Virus record (IMG/VR): IMGVR_UViG_3300047557_003611 | Location: 1-21,193 of that record | Source: a virus | DNA length: 21,193 nt | Strand: one strand, 5' to 3' | Part shown: in pieces, positions 18,284-21,193 of the stretch | Layout: every line of letters starts with the position of its first letter | How positions within the stretch are numbered: position 1 is the stretch's first letter | Program-made: the position numbers and the translations under genes | Notes under the pieces: model-generated | What the model saw: the letters and a program-made list of their open reading frames with translations, nothing else | Databases searched by the model: none | What the model was told of the DNA's origin: nothing

Positions 18284-20916
18284 AAATCTTCTTCAACTAT
18301 TTCCATTTTTGCATTAGTCTTCCTTGTCAGAACATCTCCATAAAATTGTTGCCACTCTTCTTTGTTGAGACCCACTTCCATGATTGATGGATACTTCTCG
18401 TATTTGGTGGGATTAGATGCGCGAGGGGCAAGGTTGTTGACACGCAGCCCCCTATTAGTATTCATTTTGTACACGTTGATCCCAAGCTGGTGAATACATA
18501 CGTCCATCAGTAGGGATTCAAAACGGCTGCGACCAAGGATATTGCCATTGCTGCCACGAGAGAATTCGCAGTAGCTGGCATAGAGCCACTTGTCCCAGTT
18601 GTTGTACACATACGTTGTACCCCCTGCACCTGTCTTGGCCAAGCCCACAGGAGTTGAAACACCTGGATCAAATACCACACAGTGGCTCATCCAATCAAGA
18701 ATCTGGTTGGATTTAAGGATCTGTTCACGGTGATGCTTGGCAAAGAAGTCAACCTTCTTATTTGTTTCCATCAAGTATTCCCGCATTTCTGCTTCGCTCA
18801 TGTCAAGCACCCAGTTCACAAGCCCTGGCAACAGAGAAGCAAACTCACCAAACGGACGCCCTTTATCATCCATGTCGATAAGAGTCCGTTGCTCAGCACT
18901 GGTGCCAGTAAACGGTTTATCAAAAGGAATGGTTAGACGACGACGAGCAAGACCAGAAGTTGGGTCAGTTGTTTGAATAGGTTCGTTGGCCGTGATCATG
19001 ACCAGGCCATTGAACTTAAACGGCTTCTGGCTCCCAGCCTGGAACTTGCGTTCATTACGAATTAAGTCACGACCGGTAATTGCTTTGAGCACAGAGACCG
19101 ATCCGCCATACCGCTCCACATCATTGAAGAGCAGAAGTTTTTTCTTGTAGAGGTTGGCGGTTTCAAACCGGTTCTTCTCCAGATGCTCCAGCGAGGAGAT
19201 CATGGCATTGTCATCCCCCACCAGTGCATGCGCCAGGTTGGAGTAAGTAGACTTACCCGATTTACCTGGGCCGACAATTTCAACAAACTTTTGGATCTCA
19301 GAGTGACTTAACAGCACAGCTCGAAGCCATGCCCTCAGAACCTGGGTACGTCCCCAGTTATTTTCCTGTGTTTCCTTTAACCATTTAATGATTGGTTCAC
19401 AGGTAGCAAATGGATCGTAATCATATGGAAGATGTTGTGTCATGTACAGCTCCCTGCTGAACGGGGAAATCTGCCGCGTTTCAATATTTAAAACACCGTT
19501 TTTAAATAGCAACAGTTCGTTGCCTTCATACCAGTCATCAAAGATGGTGGAAATTTTGAGCTGCTCTAACACATCGTTGATCAGATTCATGCTGTAGCCA
19601 CTGGGCAACAGCGCGTCTTTAATTTGTTCAAACTTGTTTTTGATATTGCCGCGCATCTCAGATTCAGACAGCTGAGACCACAGTCCTTTACTGGAATGTT
19701 CGTAGATAAAAAACGCTCCGTGCGGCTGGCTGTAATGGAGGTTTCCTTTGTACAGTTTGAGGAGCACATCGGTGACGACATCCGAGGATGGATTTCGTTT
19801 TTTCTGGTCCTTACCTTTTCCAGGTTTTGGTTTCTGCGGTGTTTCAATCCACGGTGATGCTGCCGTCAGCTCTTGAGTCGCCATCATTGTTTCTTTTGTT
19901 ATACCGAGATCCGCTTCTAGTTCTTCCAGAAGTTTGGATACATGATCAAGTGTTGCGTCATCCACAGGCATTGCCTTGTAATCCTGGGATGGTTGCCACC
20001 CATGTTCCTGAGCAATATGAATTAGTGAGCCAAGACCACGGCCACCGCCTTTACTAAAGGAAAGCCAACGCCTGTGACACTCACCTTCCCTATATTTATC
20101 CGACTGTTTAGACCATTCATCCCATTGATCAAGCAGTGATTCATCCAGTGATTGAAGCGACTGACCGATGGTGATCCAAACGTCGTAATCATCCGCAGCC
20201 TCTGGAGGCAATGACCACATTGCTTCAGTGGCCAGCTTCATATCCCGCTCAAGGGATATTTCTGCGTTGATTGCAAAACCTGGACCGACGTACCGCGTGG
20301 TTTCTTTTGCCGGAATACCTTGCTTTACATTTTTATTAATGATGAGTGTTAGCAACCATTCTGGGAATTCAGGAAGGTTTTCTATCCACTCAAAACCCAT
20401 GCCTTCTGCTGTGTAGTATCCTTCCGTTTCCGGATGGAGACCCATCAGCACACCCTGGTGACGCGACCAGAGAATCTCAAGTTTCTCTTTGTTGGTTTCA
20501 GCGTGCCATGTGTATTTGTTACGGACAAAATGTTTTTGTTTATCGCGGCTCAGCTTATATAGCTTGCGTTCACGCCCAGCTTTTCCGCTGCAGATCGTGA
20601 GCGTAGGCGGGAGAGCAACATCAAAATCTTCTTGTTCCGACAGTTCCTTGACAAGGGGATATACACTTAGGCCATCCACGTCTACCCATACCAATCCAAA
20701 GGGATGGTTGTAGACCGGACCACCAAGCAGGCCAATTGCCTTACAATCTCCGGTGATCAGCTCCTCTTCAATTTCCCTGACGCTAAATGGCTTGTTCTGC
20801 CAGCCCTGGATGTAAGGATCTTTGTTGGCACCCAGTGGAGTGAGGGGCCAGTCCAGGGGGATTAGATCGAGACGGATCTCCCCGGGCTTGAGTGCTTGCT
20901 GGTTTTTATTGGTCAT
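18280..20916 (-). CDS. Primase-helicase: AEP-type primase, PriCT-2, SF3 helicase (D5/P4 type)
   Basis: An 878-aa replication protein. Residues about 20-190 look like a PrimPol/AEP primase: a conserved WPLTPLGANKDP start, the metal-binding pair Asp79 and Asp81 in LVWVDVDG, then CSGKAGRERKLY and LEILWSRHQGVLMG. Residues about 229-300 match PriCT-2. The C-terminal half is a D5-type SF3 helicase: Walker A GPGKSGKST (549-557, Lys555), Walker B LLLFNDVE (594-601), the DLIRNERKFQ element (618-627), motif C VMITANEP with Asn644, and an ARRRLTIPF segment holding the likely arginine finger. It should unwind and prime phage DNA, as in P4 alpha and related phages. It overlaps the upstream small gene by 11 nt and speD by 4 nt. 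No DNA polymerase is in the window. Confidence 0.9.
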   Translation of the reverse strand: MTNKNQQALKPGEIRLDLIPLDWPLTPLGANKDPYIQGWQNKPFSVREIEEELITGDCKAIGLLGGPVYNHPFGLVWVDVDGLSVYPLVKELSEQEDFDVALPPTLTICSGKAGRERKLYKLSRDKQKHFVRNKYTWHAETNKEKLEILWSRHQGVLMGLHPETEGYYTAEGMGFEWIENLPEFPEWLLTLIINKNVKQGIPAKETTRYVGPGFAINAEISLERDMKLATEAMWSLPPEAADDYDVWITIGQSLQSLDESLLDQWDEWSKQSDKYREGECHRRWLSFSKGGGRGLGSLIHIAQEHGWQPSQDYKAMPVDDATLDHVSKLLEELEADLGITKETMMATQELTAASPWIETPQKPKPGKGKDQKKRNPSSDVVTDVLLKLYKGNLHYSQPHGAFFIYEHSSKGLWSQLSESEMRGNIKNKFEQIKDALLPSGYSMNLINDVLEQLKISTIFDDWYEGNELLLFKNGVLNIETRQISPFSRELYMTQHLPYDYDPFATCEPIIKWLKETQENNWGRTQVLRAWLRAVLLSHSEIQKFVEIVGPGKSGKSTYSNLAHALVGDDNAMISSLEHLEKNRFETANLYKKKLLLFNDVERYGGSVSVLKAITGRDLIRNERKFQAGSQKPFKFNGLVMITANEPIQTTDPTSGLARRRLTIPFDKPFTGTSAEQRTLIDMDDKGRPFGEFASLLPGLVNWVLDMSEAEMREYLMETNKKVDFFAKHHREQILKSNQILDWMSHCVVFDPGVSTPVGLAKTGAGGTTYVYNNWDKWLYASYCEFSRGSNGNILGRSRFESLLMDVCIHQLGINVYKMNTNRGLRVNNLAPRASNPTKYEKYPSIMEVGLNKEEWQQFYGDVLTRKTNAKMEIVEEDF

Positions 20917-21100
20917 GCGCCTCGACCTGGTTGACAGTTACTCTAAAGTCCCGAGTAGGGAAGTGACCCTCCTTTAGTAATAGATATGCATGTAAATGCA
21001 TGAAGGTGGGCAGACAGAAACAATCCCCATCCGCCGCATTATCCATGCGGGACATAAGGCTGCTCATCCACTCACCCACGGAAACCATGTGGATTTCCAT
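20906..21100 (-). CDS. Unrecognised small protein upstream of the primase; possibly extends past the window edge
   Basis: From ATG 21100 the protein is 64 aa (MEIHMVSVGEWMSSLMSRMD, then DCFCLPTFMHLHAYLLLKEG and FPTRDFRVTV). The frame has a TTG at 21151 and stays open to 21193, so the true start may lie outside the window. The core is a compact helix followed by a CFCLPT strand and a second helix. No family is recognised. The stop overlaps the primase start by 11 nt, placing it first in this operon as far as can be seen. Confidence 0.6.
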   Translation of the reverse strand: MEIHMVSVGEWMSSLMSRMDNAADGDCFCLPTFMHLHAYLLLKEGHFPTRDFRVTVNQVEAHDQ

Positions 21101-21193
21101 AGGAGGTTTGTTTGGTTGTCTATTTATCCTACGGCCCCCAATCCAGGGCAACCGTAAGGATTTTATAAAGCTACTAAGACTCGTTAGATTTAA

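Noticed and set aside
1-21193. tRNA or rRNA genes
   Set aside because: On reading both strands I saw no cloverleaf with a T-arm GTTCRANYC next to an acceptor stem, and no rRNA-like segment; a tRNAscan run would be decisive.

Overview
The window is part of the genome of a tailed double-stranded DNA bacteriophage. The host is most likely a cyanobacterium. Phage origin rests on a long repetitive tail-fibre gene, several small virion-like genes, two cell-wall lytic genes, a primase-helicase, a phage-type adenine methyltransferase, and densely packed, overlapping small genes. The cyanobacterial host is inferred from a SpeD-type S-adenosylmethionine decarboxylase, a glycosyltransferase, and a small protein that aligns well with NblA, the phycobilisome-degradation adaptor. 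No capsid, portal, terminase, polymerase or integrase gene is present, so this is only part of a genome and nothing here shows lysogeny.

Layout, left to right. (1) 1-1035, plus strand: a GH24 lysozyme whose start codon abuts a perfect hairpin, then the NblA-like gene. (2) 1032-1681, minus strand: a DUF3310 protein that appears to be split by a -1 frame change at a run of six A. (3) 1723-2094, plus strand: an unrecognised small gene. (4) 2091-4561, minus strand: a compact early-type operon with an HTH protein, two unknowns, a phage Dam-like methyltransferase with an altered catalytic motif, and a dCTP deaminase. (5) 4606-13776, plus strand: the host-contact module, with a one-helix membrane protein, a 758-aa tail fibre, two paralogous small proteins, a third small structural protein, two giant beta-propeller-like repeat proteins (10 and 15 blade equivalents), a GH73 plus M15 peptidoglycan hydrolase, and a 53-aa protein. 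(6) 13777-16315, minus strand: a run of overlapping small genes headed by two HNH-type proteins. (7) 16316-16655: a gene-free stretch with iteron-like repeats, nested perfect inverted repeats and a clear terminator; it is a candidate replication origin or control region. (8) 16656-21193, minus strand: an operon of an unknown small protein, an 878-aa primase plus SF3 helicase, speD, and a GT4 glycosyltransferase, ending at the terminator.

Opposing transcription units end stop-to-stop three times (1032-1035, 2091-2094, 13776/13777) with no spacer. Several small genes too short for routine ORF calling (46, 53 and 54 aa) fit exactly into the operon spacing. The propeller repeats include one 156-bp unit duplicated without a single difference, which suggests recent repeat turnover in a probable receptor-contact protein.
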